Source: Angiostrongylus vasorum (lineage: Eukaryota > Nematoda > Chromadorea > Rhabditida > Metastrongylidae). From it: a stretch of 64,000 nt of DNA. The translations under genes and the position numbers were made by a program. The DNA is taken from positions 644,519 through 708,518 of the forward strand of contig JADANN010000268.1 of assembly GCA_018806985.1 (NCBI GenBank), given 5' to 3'. A model generated the notes under the pieces. That model was not told where the DNA came from and made no database searches. It saw only the letters and a program-made list of their open reading frames with translations. Positions 1 through 11,799 of this stretch are shown in pieces. Within the stretch, counting starts at the first letter, position 1. Each line of letters starts with the position of its first letter.

Positions 1-2362
1 GATGTTCCGGATTCTACAACTAGCCAAAGATTGGATCGCTCGACCTCACCTGGGTTGCTACCGACATCAGAAAGCGCGCAACCTGGTTGTCTTCAATACA
101 CTAGAAAACAAGCGAATTCTGGTGGAGGGAACGCACGAAGTGATGGCTCATCCAGTACGCAGCAACATAAACATCTTTGCCAGGTTAGTGAATCTGTATA
201 AAAGTGATTTCTGAGGTCTTCTTTTTTACGTAGGTTCTCCATAGTTCCCACTTTTATATCACCTTAGCTGACTAGTAAAACTGTTAGTACACCTCACACT
301 TGCATTAGTCCACTTCCTAGGTATTCATATAATGTAAGTAGTTTTAGTGAGGTGTAAACCATTTATGTTTGCTAAGAACTCTGTTCGGTTTCCTGTCCGG
401 TGTATAACATTTGGCTGTGCAAAAAATATAGCTTTTCGCATATATGAGTGATAGCGGAATAGTGGTCAGTGGTATTTAGTATGTGTTCGTGGTATCACAA
501 GATGTAAAAAGTCTTGTTCAACTGCTTTGCAATCTAATCTAAAAGGAAATGTGCAATAACTTTTGGAGTTTCTGGCAGGTGAATTACGTCAGGTTTAGAC
601 GCATTTGATCAAATGTGGGTCATCTCTTTATGTTGTTTGAAGTGTTGTGGCTTTGCTATTGTGCTGGAGGTGGAGATGGTGAGAGTGGTGGTGATGGTGG
701 TGGAGGTGGTTGTGGTGGTGGTGTTAGTGGTGTTGGTGGTGGTGGTGGTGGCATGGAATTGTGATGTTTGTGGTTTAGTTAGACCACTACGATGGAACTG
801 TGTCGATTTTGGAAAACGCTAGGATGGAATGTGATTGTAGCCGTAGTGTTCGTTGTATCACACGATCGAACCACCTATGATTTGCAGACTTCAGCTCGAC
901 TAAGCATTACTCACTGCTTCTTAATGAAGTAATTGTTGTGCCAGATCTTTCGTCAGCTATCATCTTTTTCATTAGGATGCATACAGGCTTTCTTTTTTCT
1001 GTAACGATTCCTACATTACAATAATAATTACTATTTATGTACGGCACCACACAGTGTTTAACTGTAAGCTTTAATGAGATCACCGTCCCTAGACTAATGT
1101 CATCCAATGGTATAAAGATCTTCCTTTTTTTTTTGTCTACAACAGATTTGCTGGGAGGAGAAAGAACACTGAACTCACTTGTGTTTGTTCCATTCTTACT
1201 CGAGAACTAATTTAATCATTGGTTTAAACCATCCTTCCCAACCAAAATCCTTTATTTGCTTAACTTCTTTAAAGTTTATTCGTTTATTCTAACTGTATAT
1301 TTCGTATTTGGTATTGCACAGCTTCGGTTTCATACTCTAGTCCTTATGAGCGCGTGGCGCCTTACTTTATGCCTTATACCGAATTTTTCGAAATTTGTTG
1401 GTCTTGTTTTTAAAATTTTTCAGGATTTAGGATTCATGTAAATCGTCCTATAGGAATTTGCCACTCGTAGTTCTATTATTAATGTATGAGCTTTGGAATC
1501 AAGTTCATCGGTTCTGGTCTCTCATTTGTTGTTGAAAATACGAGTAATTATGTGAAAATAAATGGACGGTTCACGTTGTTGTTTCTGTGCATTCCTGACT
1601 TAGCTAGTGAGCAGAGTAGTGGACAGTTGCCTTATGAAGTTACTTACCCTTTAGCGTCCTATACAGTCTTGAAACGTCGTAAGAGTCGTGATAGTTTTTA
1701 GGCCTGTGGGAAGTTCTACTCCTCGGAGTGGAATCTGGAACGGCACAGAAGAGAATCGTGTCCGGTTAAGGGAAAAGCATCACCTGCGCAAGAAGTGTGA
1801 GTACTCTTGTCGCATGGTATTTGGGAGTTTTTTGTTATTTTCGCCTTCTCTTTGTTTTTCTAAGCTGTTCTTTTTCAGTTCGGAAAATGTTAATGATGAG
1901 GCCAGTGTTCAAGTTGGTCACACTTTGTTTCTTCTCTCGCGATCGGCATTATCTCGAGCTTCGGCATATTTCGCGCAGCTCTTTGCCATGCATGATCCCT
2001 CAAAGGGAGAACTTCGTCTTGAACTTGATCCAACACATTTCCAGTCGCTTCTTGATGTCTATAATAACCCCAGTAACCTCAATCAGTATAACATCGACGC
2101 CGTTGTGATTTTGGCAAATCGACTCAAGTTTAGTACTGTCTTCGACAGCTGTGAGAGATACATAGCTGAACAGTTGCCTCAAATTTCTGTCATGCATGCC
2201 ATTCGTTTGGCAGAGCAGCTTAAGCTCTCGACCATAAAACAACGTCTTTTTGATACAATCTCAATTGATGTGTTCAGATCTCTTGCATCTGACGAACAGT
2301 ACAAGAAGATGGATGCTGAGTTGAAGGCTGAACTACTTGAGAAATGGGGCACTTTTCTGTAA
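1..2362 (+). CDS. C2HC zinc finger plus BTB/POZ-like protein, 3' part of gene
   Basis: The 5' end lies outside the window. Proposed exons are 1-183 (frame 1), 1702-1796 and 1879-2362, stop TAA at 2360-2362. The donors are CAG|GTTAGT at 184 and GTGAGT at 1797; the acceptors are TTTTTAG at 1701 and TTTTTCAG at 1878. Exon 1 is Ser/Gln/Gly-rich and ends HKHLCQ. Exon 2 starts ACGKFYSSEWNLERH and continues to RRESC, so splicing rebuilds a zinc finger C-x2-C-x12-H-x4-C. Exon 3 (about 161 residues) reads like a BTB/POZ fold: VGHTLFLLSRSALSRASAYF, a central helix region ending FDSCERYIAEQL, then a BACK-like HAIRLAEQLKLSTIKQRL. About 253 residues are visible. Zinc-finger/BTB proteins are usually nuclear regulators, but this order (finger before BTB) and the exact ortholog were not identified. 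Phases are consistent at both introns (phase 0, then phase 1). Confidence 0.8.
184..1701 (+). other. intron of the zinc finger/BTB gene
   Basis: This 1518-bp gap is bounded by GTTAGT and TTTTTAG and is AT-rich. It contains a GTG-rich low-complexity run near 661-752. No exon with matching phase was seen inside it. Confidence 0.7.
661..752. repeat. GTG/GGT trinucleotide-rich low-complexity run
   Basis: Imperfect GGT/GTG triplets, with some GAG and GTT. The poly-Val reading frame over it is a by-product of the repeat. Confidence 0.8.
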
Positions 2363-3954
2363 GACGAAAGGTTGTCCGTTTTGTTATGCGTTGGTTTTCT
2401 CTAATTCATATGTCATTGTAGTGGAGATAAAGTTTATCTTCTTCTGCTATTATGTCTTTTTTAATTCGAACCCGTGAACTTCTAATCTATCATTTTCACC
2501 TCACGTGGCCTCATTTCTTCCTTAACCGATGTTCCAAGTTATAATTGTGTCGATAGTATTATCTTTAAAAGATATTTTCTATGTTTCCCATTTGTGATCA
2601 TTGTTATTGTAACTAGACCTATACTTTCCATATGTTTTCTATGACTTATAATCCTCGTTCCTTGTACTTATCGCTTTGCGCTAGCTAACACATTAGTCGA
2701 TTTAGCCGTAACTGCCATACGGTTTTGAGCTAAATGGTCAATGTTTAATGATCTCTGTCCTAATGTTTTAGGTGTAATACCAGTTTCTTAAGTCTATGGT
2801 GATTAATGTTGAATATGTTGATATGATATTGTTGACCCTAAACAGGGTTATTTCAATTCTTCTCTGTTTTTGTTGTGTCGTTTATCCTTTTAGAAAAAGA
2901 ACTAGTTCCATGTGAATCTGTGTAATTTGTCCTTTCTCTAACAAGTTTTCTCATGAGATGTCCTTTGTGCTAGCATATAATCCATATGGAATTTCATTTG
3001 TTCTTATAGTATATCCGTAATTGGCTGTCGATCTCAACTCACATTTGAAAGAATCTCGACAATTTGGTCTGTCAGCTCACTGTCATATCATATGTGGAGT
3101 GATGTGATGATCATCTATCTACACTAATAGTTGTTGTATGCATTGTTCCTGTGAAAGATTCTATACGTTGACTATCCGTGATTCGTGTGTCTAGTTGTTA
3201 CCAACGTTCTGGTAGTGAAATTTCTATTCCATTCGGGTTCTCTGTAACTATCGGTATTATTCGCTATACCGTTTTTATCAAAGAAACAAAAGCCTGGTAA
3301 AAAAACCAAAGCGTTGGGTGATGTGATGTCACAGAGTTGGAGCACAGTTTTCCTAAGCGGTTGCACAAGATCAGCTCTGTACACGGGCTCAGACCTTGGA
3401 CGTTTTTTTTATTGTTCATACTTGGAATCAGTACTCCTACTTAATTAAAAATGTTATGACCACATAGACACTGAGAGGGGATCCTTTATGGATTTTGCTT
3501 TTCAGGAAAGCTTCAAGGCTTCAGTTAGCTAAGTTGACCGTCTTCATCTACTGTGCGATTTCATTTCACTAATCCTGTTGTAATACGGTTATTATCCATT
3601 AAGGTACTCCGGATTTCTTACGACGATGTAAGGAAGTTTATAGTGTTGGTATTCGTTGATGAATCTTTTCCTCCTTTATGAACCCAACAGGTTTTTTCTT
3701 TCACCCATCGTCATCTTGTTTCATGGTTTCGCTTTCGGTGTTCAGTCTTGCAAATCTATGGTGCTTGGGCACTTCAGATTTCTTACTTTGTAAGTGAAAG
3801 CATCTTTAGTTAGAGCCGATGAAATGGAAACAGAAGAAAAAAACAGATAGGAATGAAGGCTATTAAGACTAATGCAAAAGATGATTGGCCTAAAGCAGTC
3901 GCTAGAAGAGTCTCAAAACTTTTGTTGCGGTGGAAAGTCACAACAAATATTCAC
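2363..3954. other. 3' UTR of the zinc finger/BTB gene and intergenic DNA
   Basis: AT-rich with stops in all frames. A GATAAA near 2424 may serve as a weak poly(A) signal; no AATAAA was seen close to the stop. No repeat family or exon was recognised. Confidence 0.4.
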
Positions 3955-3957
3955 CAT

Positions 3958-4212
3958 CCACAAAGATTTTGGGGTTAGCGTGCCGATTCGGCTACACTCT
4001 TGAGGACTTTAATTTCCTCATAACTGCCATTGAATGCTGGTCGAGTTGATTCTCCATAGATTGCATATCCGCGACCCGAGGGAATCATTGCACGCAGTTT
4101 CTGCCTCTGAGTGTCAGAGCGAGTTCTTCTCAGACAAGTCTGGTACGAATTTAAAGAGGCCGAAGGCTTGGTTGAGCTGAAGCAAGGCCAAGGAAGGTAG
4201 TCAGCCATCTAG
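3958..4212 (-). mobile_element. SINE-like family B copy, diverged
   Basis: Read on the minus strand it carries the family B/A shared core (ACCAGACTTGTCTGAGAAG) followed by the B-type middle, ...GGAGAATCAACTCGACCAGCA. The promoter head is badly decayed. Aligned by eye to the copies at 31640-32145 and 49490-49835. Confidence 0.55.
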
Positions 4213-5829
4213 GTTTTTAGGTTGAAGTCTATATTTTAATGTCGAGATATATTATTAATCTTTATGTTCTGAGGTGAGGAATATTCAGAGCTACACAAAC
4301 ACGCAAGTACCAGCATTATTTCCAGTGCTGCTTGTTAACGCTTGCGTTATTTTGGTGTCCACTCTACTGTTCCTTTCGTCCATCTGTCATCTGTTTTCCT
4401 TACTTTGTGAACTGCCCATCTGTGTATCGCTATTGATGTATATTCTTCTGGATCCCTAAGGTTGGTTAGATTTCAAAGATCTGAGCTACGCATTCTAGCT
4501 AGACGTTGTGTGTGTCGGTCAGATTCCAGAAGACATCGTTTTAGCGCTCTCTGGGCGGTGTCCATATTTCTCGACATGGTTGAAATACCAGCTCATATCT
4601 CTGTTGCACAACATAGCGCTAGCAAAACTTGAGTAGAAAACGTGAGCGCGGAGTTTTGGGTTCGTTAATTAGCCGATGTTTTCTTTGAGTGGCCCGAATG
4701 CGGTCCATGCCGTTTCACTGAACATCAGTGGTGCACGTACAAGGTGGTCTCTTTAATCAAAAAACCATCCATTTCGATTTGCTCGCCTTCCCACCTTGGG
4801 TTCTTCATGAACTGGATCTTCTTCCTATTTATACGCAGTTCATTCCCGCTTCATTGAGTTCGTCGAGCATCGTCTCTGCTTCACTGGTACTCATCGAAAC
4901 GACGATGTCATCCGCTAAACGAAGATTAGATGGGAATTTTTCATCAGTACATATGTTCTTCTCGTCCTATTCGATTGAATTCATTATCCACTGTAGTGCG
5001 GGGAGTAAACAGCTTTGGCGACATTGTGTCGCTTTGTCGAAAAACCTTATCCTATAGATGTGGTGAGGGGTTCTTGATGAAAGAGCTGTATATTTGTGCT
5101 ACAGTTCTGATAACCGTCTGCTAATGTTAATATATAGGCCGTTTTCTCCTTGGTCGACGAACTCTCATAGGATTGCATTCGTTTCGACGCTGTCAAACGC
5201 TTAATCTGTGATACGGTTTGGATGTGGTCCATGCCTCAGTATCGCTGTGGGAATCTTGCTTCAATTGGTTGTGCGTCATCCAAGGCGTTCGATATGCTCA
5301 AAAGGAATATCTTCGTGAATAGCTTGTAGAGTACGCTCAACCAGCATACTGGACTGTAGTTAAGAAGATTCATTCGTCACCTTTCTTGAATGTGATGACC
5401 GTTCGCGAGGTCGTTCACTGGTCTGGGATTTTCGCTTTCTGAAGGTATGTTGATGTCATGTAGTTTGCGAGGAGTGCATGTAATTTGTGGCTTTCACCTT
5501 TAAGAAAATCGACGGTGATGTTATCGTGTTCTAGACTGTGCCTCTATTCATGCTTTCTATTTCGCAACTCGAGCATCATAGTGTAAAATCCTGGGCGCTA
5601 TTTCACTATTGGAAATTCCGGGCTCCGAGACGCGAGTAGTAGAGGAAGAAAAAATTGGTATAGAACTTTTTCGTTATCAGTTTCATATCATGGCAAGATG
5701 TAACGATAGTCCCATCTTCGTTCATTAGGGCGGATAGCGGGACATTATAGTCGCAAAGATCCCGACGGCATTTCTTCAGATTTGATCATTTTTGAGCTGC
5801 TTCCAACATCTGTTTTTGCCTATTATTAT

Positions 5830-6207
5830 CTTTTTTATTTTGTACAACACATCTTCACATTTACTGTACGGATCTAAACACTTCTCACATTTGATTTGTT
5901 TTCTCACACCTATCCAATAAGGTAGGCCTTCGTTTTCGAATTTTTTACGTGTGGTTTCGCTTGTTGCTTGAGGATTTTCATTTCATCTTTAATGTCATAG
6001 AATGTTGGTCGGGTCGGTTCTCAGCAGAGTCTTGAGATAGTTGCACTAGAGCGTTCCTAATCGGATTGCAGAGAGTGGTTTTTCACGGACAAGTCCAGCA
6101 GCAATTTCTCGACCTCGAAAGGGATGAGGGGCTTGATATGCTTGGTCGAGCCAGCACTATTCGCTTAATGATCGGCATCAATACCATTGTGCTACCCACC
6201 TCTTGTT
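5830..6207 (-). mobile_element. SINE-like family B copy inside the RTE element
   Basis: On the minus strand: head GGGTAGCACAATGGTATTGA with a Pol III A-box-like start, a decayed B box, the core block (CTCGACCTCGAAAGGGATGA on the plus strand), GACAAGTCC, then the B middle (TCGACCAGCATT type) and a tail with CACATC and TGTACAAAATAAA. It lies between the endonuclease and polymerase parts of the RTE. Confidence 0.65.
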
Positions 6208-6221
6208 TCTGTCTGTAAAAG

Positions 6222-6497
6222 CTCTAAAAGCTCTCGGCGTTGATCAATCCCTTTGAGATGCACCATACATTCGCTTTCGTTAAGCATCGTTGGAGGTGAT
6301 TGAATGCATATCGGGCTTTTACAATGATTCGCGGTGGTCTACCGATGTATCGAGCTACTACTGCTATCCCTCCCAGACAAGTCTGGTACCAGTTTGCCGA
6401 CCCCCGGAAGAATGGAAGGCTTGGTGGGCCAGGGCGCGGGAATCGATCCCAAATGTATTGTAGGGCGCCTCTGACCACTGCGCCACATGCGCCCTTA
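6222..6497 (-). mobile_element. SINE-like family A copy inside the RTE element
   Basis: Nearly full length. On the minus strand it starts GGGCGCATGTGGCGCAGTGG (A-box-like), has a B-box-like GGGATCGATTCCCGC, the shared core (TTCCATTCTTCCGGGGGTCG, then CCAGACTTGTCTGGGAGG), and ends CAACGCCGAGAGCTTTTAG. It is adjacent to the family B copy, so the RTE took at least two hits. Confidence 0.8.
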
Positions 6498-7689
6498 TTT
6501 ATTTGTCTGTTTTTTTTTCTGTCTATACCGATGTAAACTTACGGCAAGAATCTTGTATAGCTGGAATTTATTATCAGTCCTGTTAGGTTTGTCGCAGTAG
6601 GACCAAGATTCAATTCCCGTCTCTGCTTTGGCAACGCAATAATCGTAATGAAGATGTAGTTGAAACATCAATACAGCCTTTAAGTTCTTCGACCAGCAGG
6701 TCGTAGTCCTCGGTTGGATCTTTCTTTATGTGCCAGTCATGTGAGGAGAGGATCTTATCGAGAATGTGGTCGTCATACGCGACTTGTTTCGTTTTTCTGG
6801 ACGATGGGAAAGGATCTTTTCCAGCTTATGGCCTGAGGTCGAATCTTCGCACACAGAAGGCGGTAATCAGATCCAGTACAGGATTCAAGTACCACCGAAA
6901 TGTCAAAGAGGCACCAGTTTTTATTTGTGAGAATATGACCGATCTCCGCGGTGAGTCTTGCCGTTAAGAGACTCCCATGTCCATCTGCGATTTTCCGTCC
7001 TATCAAAAAATGAATTCCCTTGGAAGCGGCATGCTATGGACAGGAGTCCTACAAGACAGTTTCTCTTTTCATTTCGTCCTCTTATCTCGAATTTGCATAT
7101 CCTGCGTTCATTTTTGGTGGCCGTTCCTCATTTGGCATTGGACTCTCCCACAAAGAATTTCTAGGATTTCTCTTCGCAGATTACTTCGTCGTACTGGTTG
7201 TAAAGTGTATCCAGTTCGGTCTCATCAGCTGCACAAGCTGTTGAGTAACAGTTGATGGTAATTACTTTCTTTTGGCACGAATACGAATGGCCAAATGCTT
7301 TAACAGGGTTTAGTTTGAGGTGACTAGATGAGAATGAATAGATGTACAATAAAGCCAGCGACTCCAACATTTCGTAACGGAAATTTCCCTCAATGAATGA
7401 CGAGGCTTCCGTCATCTAGTTGGCATACGTAGGTCTTCCTGCCTTTAATCTCCCATAAGGCGACACATGGAACTTGATACAATCAACGGCTTGAAGAAGA
7501 GCGTAAAGGTCCGCGTCTGGAGAGACTGTTCTGGCACTATAGGTGCATAGCAAGAACCAGTCTCCATGGGATGTCGTGAGCGTGATCGTCTTGTCCGTTT
7601 CTGATGATCTCCTATTGAACCCGAGATTTGAACGGGTCTCACCGGTTGGTTGTCTCACTACCCGACGTCGTAGACAGCAGCACTCAGTG

Positions 7690-7935
7690 TGCGGCGTGCT
7701 GAGGCCGTACGTTTGCTAGCTCAAATCTTCCTCAGATCGTCACTACCAGAGACAATTGCTGCCGTTGTATATCATGTGGAAATTTGCCGCCATGCGAGTA
7801 GTTTGACACCAAGGGTGATTCTGCCGAGCGGATGAATCCTCCCACTGTCCATCGCGGTCGGACACCCAGAAACACCTCGCTGCCACGATGAAGCTGTAAA
7901 CCCATGGGGAGGCCATGAATGATTTTATAAGTAGA
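7690..7935 (-). mobile_element. family D repeat, 5' portion
   Basis: Minus-strand sequence matches the D head by eye: GGTTTACAGCTTCATCGTGG, GCGAGGTGTTTCTGGGTGTC, GCGATGGACAGTGGGAGG, then TGGTGTCAAACTACTCGCAT. It abuts the 5' end of the RTE remnant. Confidence 0.5.
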
Positions 7936-8447
7936 ACCAATGAAACAATTTGTCGTGGGACTGACGTTGAAGCTTCTGAACTACATTCATAAGCCAAACC
8001 GTCAAAAAGAAGGCAGTTATCGTTGGGGGCCTATTTGACGTCATCACTGACTTCAAAAAAGTTTGAAGTAATCATAAAGACTCTGTCTTAGGGTTTTAAA
8101 TAATGAGAGTGCGTTCAGTATTCATATGTGGATCACTGTTTTATTGATCCAACTGTGAAAGAACTGAGTTCTTTCTGACTTTATTGATTGAATTAAAAAC
8201 CAATAAAATCTACATATCTTGGCCAAAACGAAGAACTCTTCTTGCCAAATATTCGGCGAATTTTCGATTTTCTGCGCAACTCTCCTTTCCACCTTTTTCT
8301 CGTCGAGATCTTTTTTTCGAACAGTTATGCATATAATCTAGCGGGATTTTATTGCTTGGTGTGCACGATGGCGTGATGTAGATGGCTACTGCGTTGTGTC
8401 AGTTATGGAGAAAAATAGTCCATTAATAATGTTCGCTTTTTATTTTC
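7936..8447. other. no feature recognised
   Basis: AT-rich sequence with short blocks of repeated GAACTGAGTT-like text but no exon, RNA gene or known family copy that I could support. Confidence 0.4.
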
Positions 8448-8700
8448 TGCCTACTACAATTTTGAGGCAGGGTATTATGCAAAACCACAACCACAACGTT
8501 GCTGAGATGTTTGCAAAACTCCGGACCGCAGATGTCTGCGCTGGGGAACGAACGCGCTATTACCCTTTCCCGGGGCTAACGCGTTCACCACCACACCATG
8601 CTGGTCTTTTTGTTCCGCCTGTTTCGCAGTTACTTCTATCGACCAGTGCCATCAGCAATCACCTGTCAAAAAGATTGATCTGGGGCGATCTGGGATCTGG
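8448..8700 (-). repeat. family C repeat (tRNA-like segment), one unit
   Basis: On the minus strand: CAGGTGATTGCTGATGGCAC, GGTGTGGTGGTGAACGCG, AAAGGGTAATAGCGCGTTCG (B-box-like), CAGACATCTGCGGTCCGGAG, then TTTTGCAAACATCTCAGCA and GTAGTAGGCAG. It matches the copies at 28200-28590 and 55725-56035. Confidence 0.75.
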
Positions 8701-8717
8701 GGAGTCCATTAATTCAG

Positions 8718-8770
8718 TTATTGAATTTGGATTTACAAAAGAAGCCTTAAATAACTATAGACCGATTGAG
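8718..8770 (+). CDS. candidate short coding exon
   Basis: Acceptor TTAATTCAG at 8717 and a strong donor GAG|GTAAGTG at 8771. The only sensible frame reads IEFGFTKEALNNYRPIE, entering one base into a codon and leaving in phase 0. IEFGFTKEA is reminiscent of a UBA-domain helix (weak). It could belong to the plus-strand gene seen further downstream. No partner exon was proven. Confidence 0.3.
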
Positions 8771-9019
8771 GTAAGTGTTTTCAATAAGATTATCATGTTC
8801 TAAAATGCCCAAGAGCTTCGGCTTATTTGAAAAAGTATCGAAAGTAATTAGAGAACTCCACGAGCGTCACTGAATTAGTACAGCTTATATCTATAGAAGA
8901 AAAATATAAAATAGATATTTCTATGACTGAATAGTATGGCAGCAGTATGTTTATTTTAGTTTAAACTGTAACGCAGGAGACTAAATGTGAGCAAACGGCG
9001 AGTATATCCTTTTTTCTCA

Positions 9020-9400
9020 GTTTTTATTCGGAGAATGGGAAGGAGATCGGTAGTTAGAAGTGTCGTCGAATAGTCGAACAGTACAGGAATGGTCCACTGT
9101 TTTTCTTGATGAGCAAAGACGACGTTCTAAAATTGACGTTTTGGTGGTTTCTCTTTCTTCAGAGCCTGGAAAGGTGAACCTGAGTAGACAACGTAACACA
9201 TGAATTTTCATTTGCATTATAAACAACTTATAAAGAAGCTCACCAAGCTTTCCATCCTTCTGGGCTTGATGAGTTGTTGCCAGACTGTTTGGGAAAGACA
9301 TTCTCCGTCTAGTGTCCATGATGAGAATCTGGAAGCGCTGTGGCAGAACTGCCACAGGATTCTAGGAAGGATCAAGCTCGATTAGCATTCAATTGTGTTT
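9020..9400 (-). mobile_element. diverged PLE 3'-end fragment with degenerate hammerhead-like motif
   Basis: On the minus strand 9162-9135 reads CTGAAGA, then AAGAGAAACCACC, AAAAC and GTC, with the same spacing as the intact motifs at 62135 and 14234 but with GAAAC changed to AAAAC. The rest of the interval could not be assigned. It includes a perfect 9-bp inverted repeat (CTGTGGCAG-AA-CTGCCACAG) at 9341-9360. Confidence 0.35.
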
Positions 9401-9569
9401 ATGAAGATGACAAAATCGTTAAGTCGCCGGCGAACCCGTGCGCAGATCCGAAACATTGAACGGAATGAAGTATTGTAGGATTCGCACATTTTATAAAATC
9501 GGGCTGGTTAAATAAATAGATAGTGAGTTTTTCAAAAAACATCTGAAGTGGCACTTCATTTTATCCGTA

Positions 9570-9885
9570 TTAGGGTTTCCAAAGGACTTATTCTATAACA
9601 ATATGCAATCACTACGATGCTGAGATATTTGCAAAACTCCTGACCACAGGTGTCTGTGGGGGTATCTAACACGCTATTACCTTTTCCGGAGGCTAACGCG
9701 TTCAACACCACACCGTGCGGGTCCTTTGTTTCGGCTTTCTGTGTGCTAGTTCTATCTAACAATGCTATTGGCAATAACCCGTTAACGGTATTCATCCGAG
9801 GAGCACAAATAGACATTGGAACAAGTCAGTTGACATTGGAAACTGTAGTCGAAATCACAAAGTTAGCTTTTTTATGTTTTCAATC
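9570..9885 (-). repeat. family C repeat, one unit
   Basis: Reverse of the C consensus: GATGCTGAGATATTTGCAAA, then the tRNA-like block (CCGTGCGGGTCC end) and the upstream half with CAATAGCATTGTTAGATAGA on the opposite strand. About 300 bp, diverged. Confidence 0.7.
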
Positions 9886-9902
9886 ACAATGTTTCTTTTT
9901 AA

Positions 9903-9985
9903 CGCGTTAGCCCTTCGAAAACAGTAATAGCGTGTTCGATCCCCACCGCAGGCACCTGCAATATTTTATCAGATAGCGAACACTT
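9903..9985 (+). repeat. family C fragment
   Basis: GCGTTAGCCCTTCGAAAACA, AGTAATAGCGTGTTCGATCC and CCACCGCAGGCACCTGCA match the tRNA-like part of family C. It lies head to head with the minus-strand copy just upstream. Confidence 0.6.
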
Positions 9986-10699
9986 CTGTCAAAACCACCT
10001 TCTTTTATTTAGCTTTATTTTATAATTCTTCTTTATCATTGCTTTATTTTCAATAGTAACAAGAGTTTGTGTAATCAAAATCATGTCTACATCTCGATGT
10101 CCTTTAATCCACTTCGCATCATGTATTAACTAAAACGGACAGAGCGCATTGACTTCAGTGCGCACGTGCTGTAAAATCTTTGACAGTAAGCTATCGTATC
10201 CCAGCCCTTAGCGGACTTTATTACTGAGATTAAATTCAATAGAGTCTGCAGGTCTTTACGTTCGAGCGACTGAATAAACGGATTTTGTCCATCAGTGCAT
10301 GAATTTATCTCCTACTGTATCGTTGCTTGTAATTGGCGCGCTTATTTGAAATAAACAGAAAAATCGAAGAGATTCTGAGAATCCTCTATATCCCTAGAAC
10401 GACTTTAAAAAAACTGTGCAATAAGTCTAGTCGAGTTCTCATAATCTTCTTAACTATTACATTGATTGAAAAATTATCGATAGCTGTCGAGAAGGCAGCA
10501 CCACTGTTATATTTTAAAGAAATTGTTATCTATTCGGCTTCCAAGTCCGTCTTGCTCCTGAACTGTGACTTTTCCTTAAGGGAGAGTAGTAAATATTTGT
10601 TCCTCTTTTGGAAACTTTCTATATGACGCGACATCAGACAGCTGGATCACAACACCTCCTTAATTCACTTCGTTTTCCCACATCCATATTTTACAAGGG
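9986..10699. other. no feature recognised
   Basis: AT-rich. A 97-codon open frame at 10333-10626 lacks convincing splice sites or recognisable motifs, so no gene is claimed. Confidence 0.4.
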
Positions 10700-10980
10700 T
10701 CTTCGGACTTTGCATATTGGTTTGGCTACATCTTGAGCGATTCCGATTTTCTTTATGAATGTCGTTGAAATTCGATTAGGCTAATTCTCCCTGAAATCTT
10801 TGAATAGCTATGCTAGGGCGGTCCCAGATTTTCATTACAAGCATTGGCCTGCTTCTGTGGATTAATGGCGGCGAGCTGACCCCAAGCAAGTCTTGTATCA
10901 ATTTCTCGGCTCTGGACGGACGCGGACGTGAGTTGGTTGGTCGGGACGGTGTCGATCGGAGTCGTTGCGCATATTAACCA
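10700..10980 (-). mobile_element. SINE-like family B copy, diverged
   Basis: Minus strand: head with CTCAGTGGTAGTGCTGGTTA, then core remnants (TACAAGACTTGCTTGGGGT), the middle with GAGAATTAGCCTAATCGAAT, and GTAGCCAAACCAATATGCAA. Poorly conserved. Confidence 0.45.
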
Positions 10981-11063
10981 GCACTACCACTGAGCAAGGT
11001 TTCTCTCGAAGATAATATCAGTATTAATTTTTGATATAGTATCGTAGTATTTTCTAGCATTAC

Positions 11064-11068
<5 letters not shown>

Positions 11069-11150
<82 letters not shown>
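11069..11150. repeat. (TA)n microsatellite
   Basis: Nearly perfect TA dinucleotide run interrupted by two TACATATATACA segments. The Tyr-Ile reading frames over it are artefacts. Confidence 0.95.
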
Positions 11151-11153
<3 letters not shown>

Positions 11154-11591
11154 AACATACACATATAATAATATTTTTCCAGATTATTTTTTATCCAACC
11201 GGAACGTTGTGGTTATGCGTTTGAATTCATCAACTTCGTGAACATTCGTATTTTCCCTCGCTTATCTCGTGTGTTGGATTCAACTCGTACTCTCCGAAAT
11301 ATCCTTTCGTCCTGAAAGCAGAGAGCTCTTAGTGCCGTCCTCATCAACGGTAGTGTTCTATGTTACTGTACCTGTACAATAGGCAATGTACGATGAGCAT
11401 CATGGAACTCACTGAAGGTTGACAAAATTCGCCCCATTAACAGTTGTTTATAAATTTTAATGCAAGGAGAGCAACTTTTCTTGACCACACCCGTGAAAGT
11501 GGAGCTATTGAGTGAACACGAAAGTTATCGACGGAAATGTTTTTTTATAATGCAAAAAGGAATATTGAAAAGAGCTTGCAGAAACAGTGCG
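11151..11591. other. no feature recognised
   Basis: AT-rich flank between the TA run and the 19-bp minisatellite. No exon or family copy was identified. Confidence 0.35.
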
Positions 11592-11799
11592 AATGGTCCC
11601 AGTTGGGACCAATGGTCCCAGTTGCGAACAATGGCCCCAGTTCCGACCAAAATGGTCCTATTTGCGACCAATGGTCCCAGTTGCAACCAGTGGTCCTAGT
11701 TGCGACCAATGGTCCTATTTGCGACCAATGGTCCCAGTTGCAACCAGTGGTCCCAGTTGCGACCAATGGTCCCAGTTGCGAACAATGGTCACAGTTGCG
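11592..11799. repeat. 19-bp minisatellite, about 11 units
   Basis: The unit is AATGGTCCCAGTTGCGACC with variants TTGCAACC, AGTGGTCC and TCCTATTTG. Units 4-9 repeat the order C-A-B twice, giving a 57-bp higher-order period. Each unit has short complementary arms (GGTC...GACC). The open frames across it are repeat artefacts. Confidence 0.9.

Larger units (their letters stand above)
4450..7690 (-). mobile_element. decayed RTE-clade non-LTR retrotransposon (endonuclease and reverse transcriptase)
   Basis: Minus-strand fragments in several frames follow RTE order. The apurinic endonuclease part (7690-6640) includes LCTYSARTVSPDADL, ITINCYSTACAADETEL and HILTNKNWCLFDISVV, close to the usual RTE motifs. 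Two SINE copies interrupt it (6222-6497 and 5830-6207). The reverse transcriptase part (5780-4700) includes VFRQSDTMSPKLFTPALQW and LADDIVVSMSTSEAETMLDE, the RTE DD-containing block. The tail near 4520-4620 resembles the region after the polymerase (AQRALKRCLLESDRHTQR). Many stops and frameshifts are present, and two endonuclease residues normally acidic or His look replaced (EIGHILTN for EIDHILTN, SDYRLL for SDHRLL). It cannot be active. The 5' boundary is uncertain because a family D repeat abuts it. Confidence 0.85.

Noticed and set aside
613..822. Plus-strand frame rich in Val
   Set aside because: Produced by the GTG repeat in the intron of the zinc finger gene.
10974..11162. Minus-strand open frame of Tyr-Ile repeats
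   Set aside because: Produced by the TA microsatellite.
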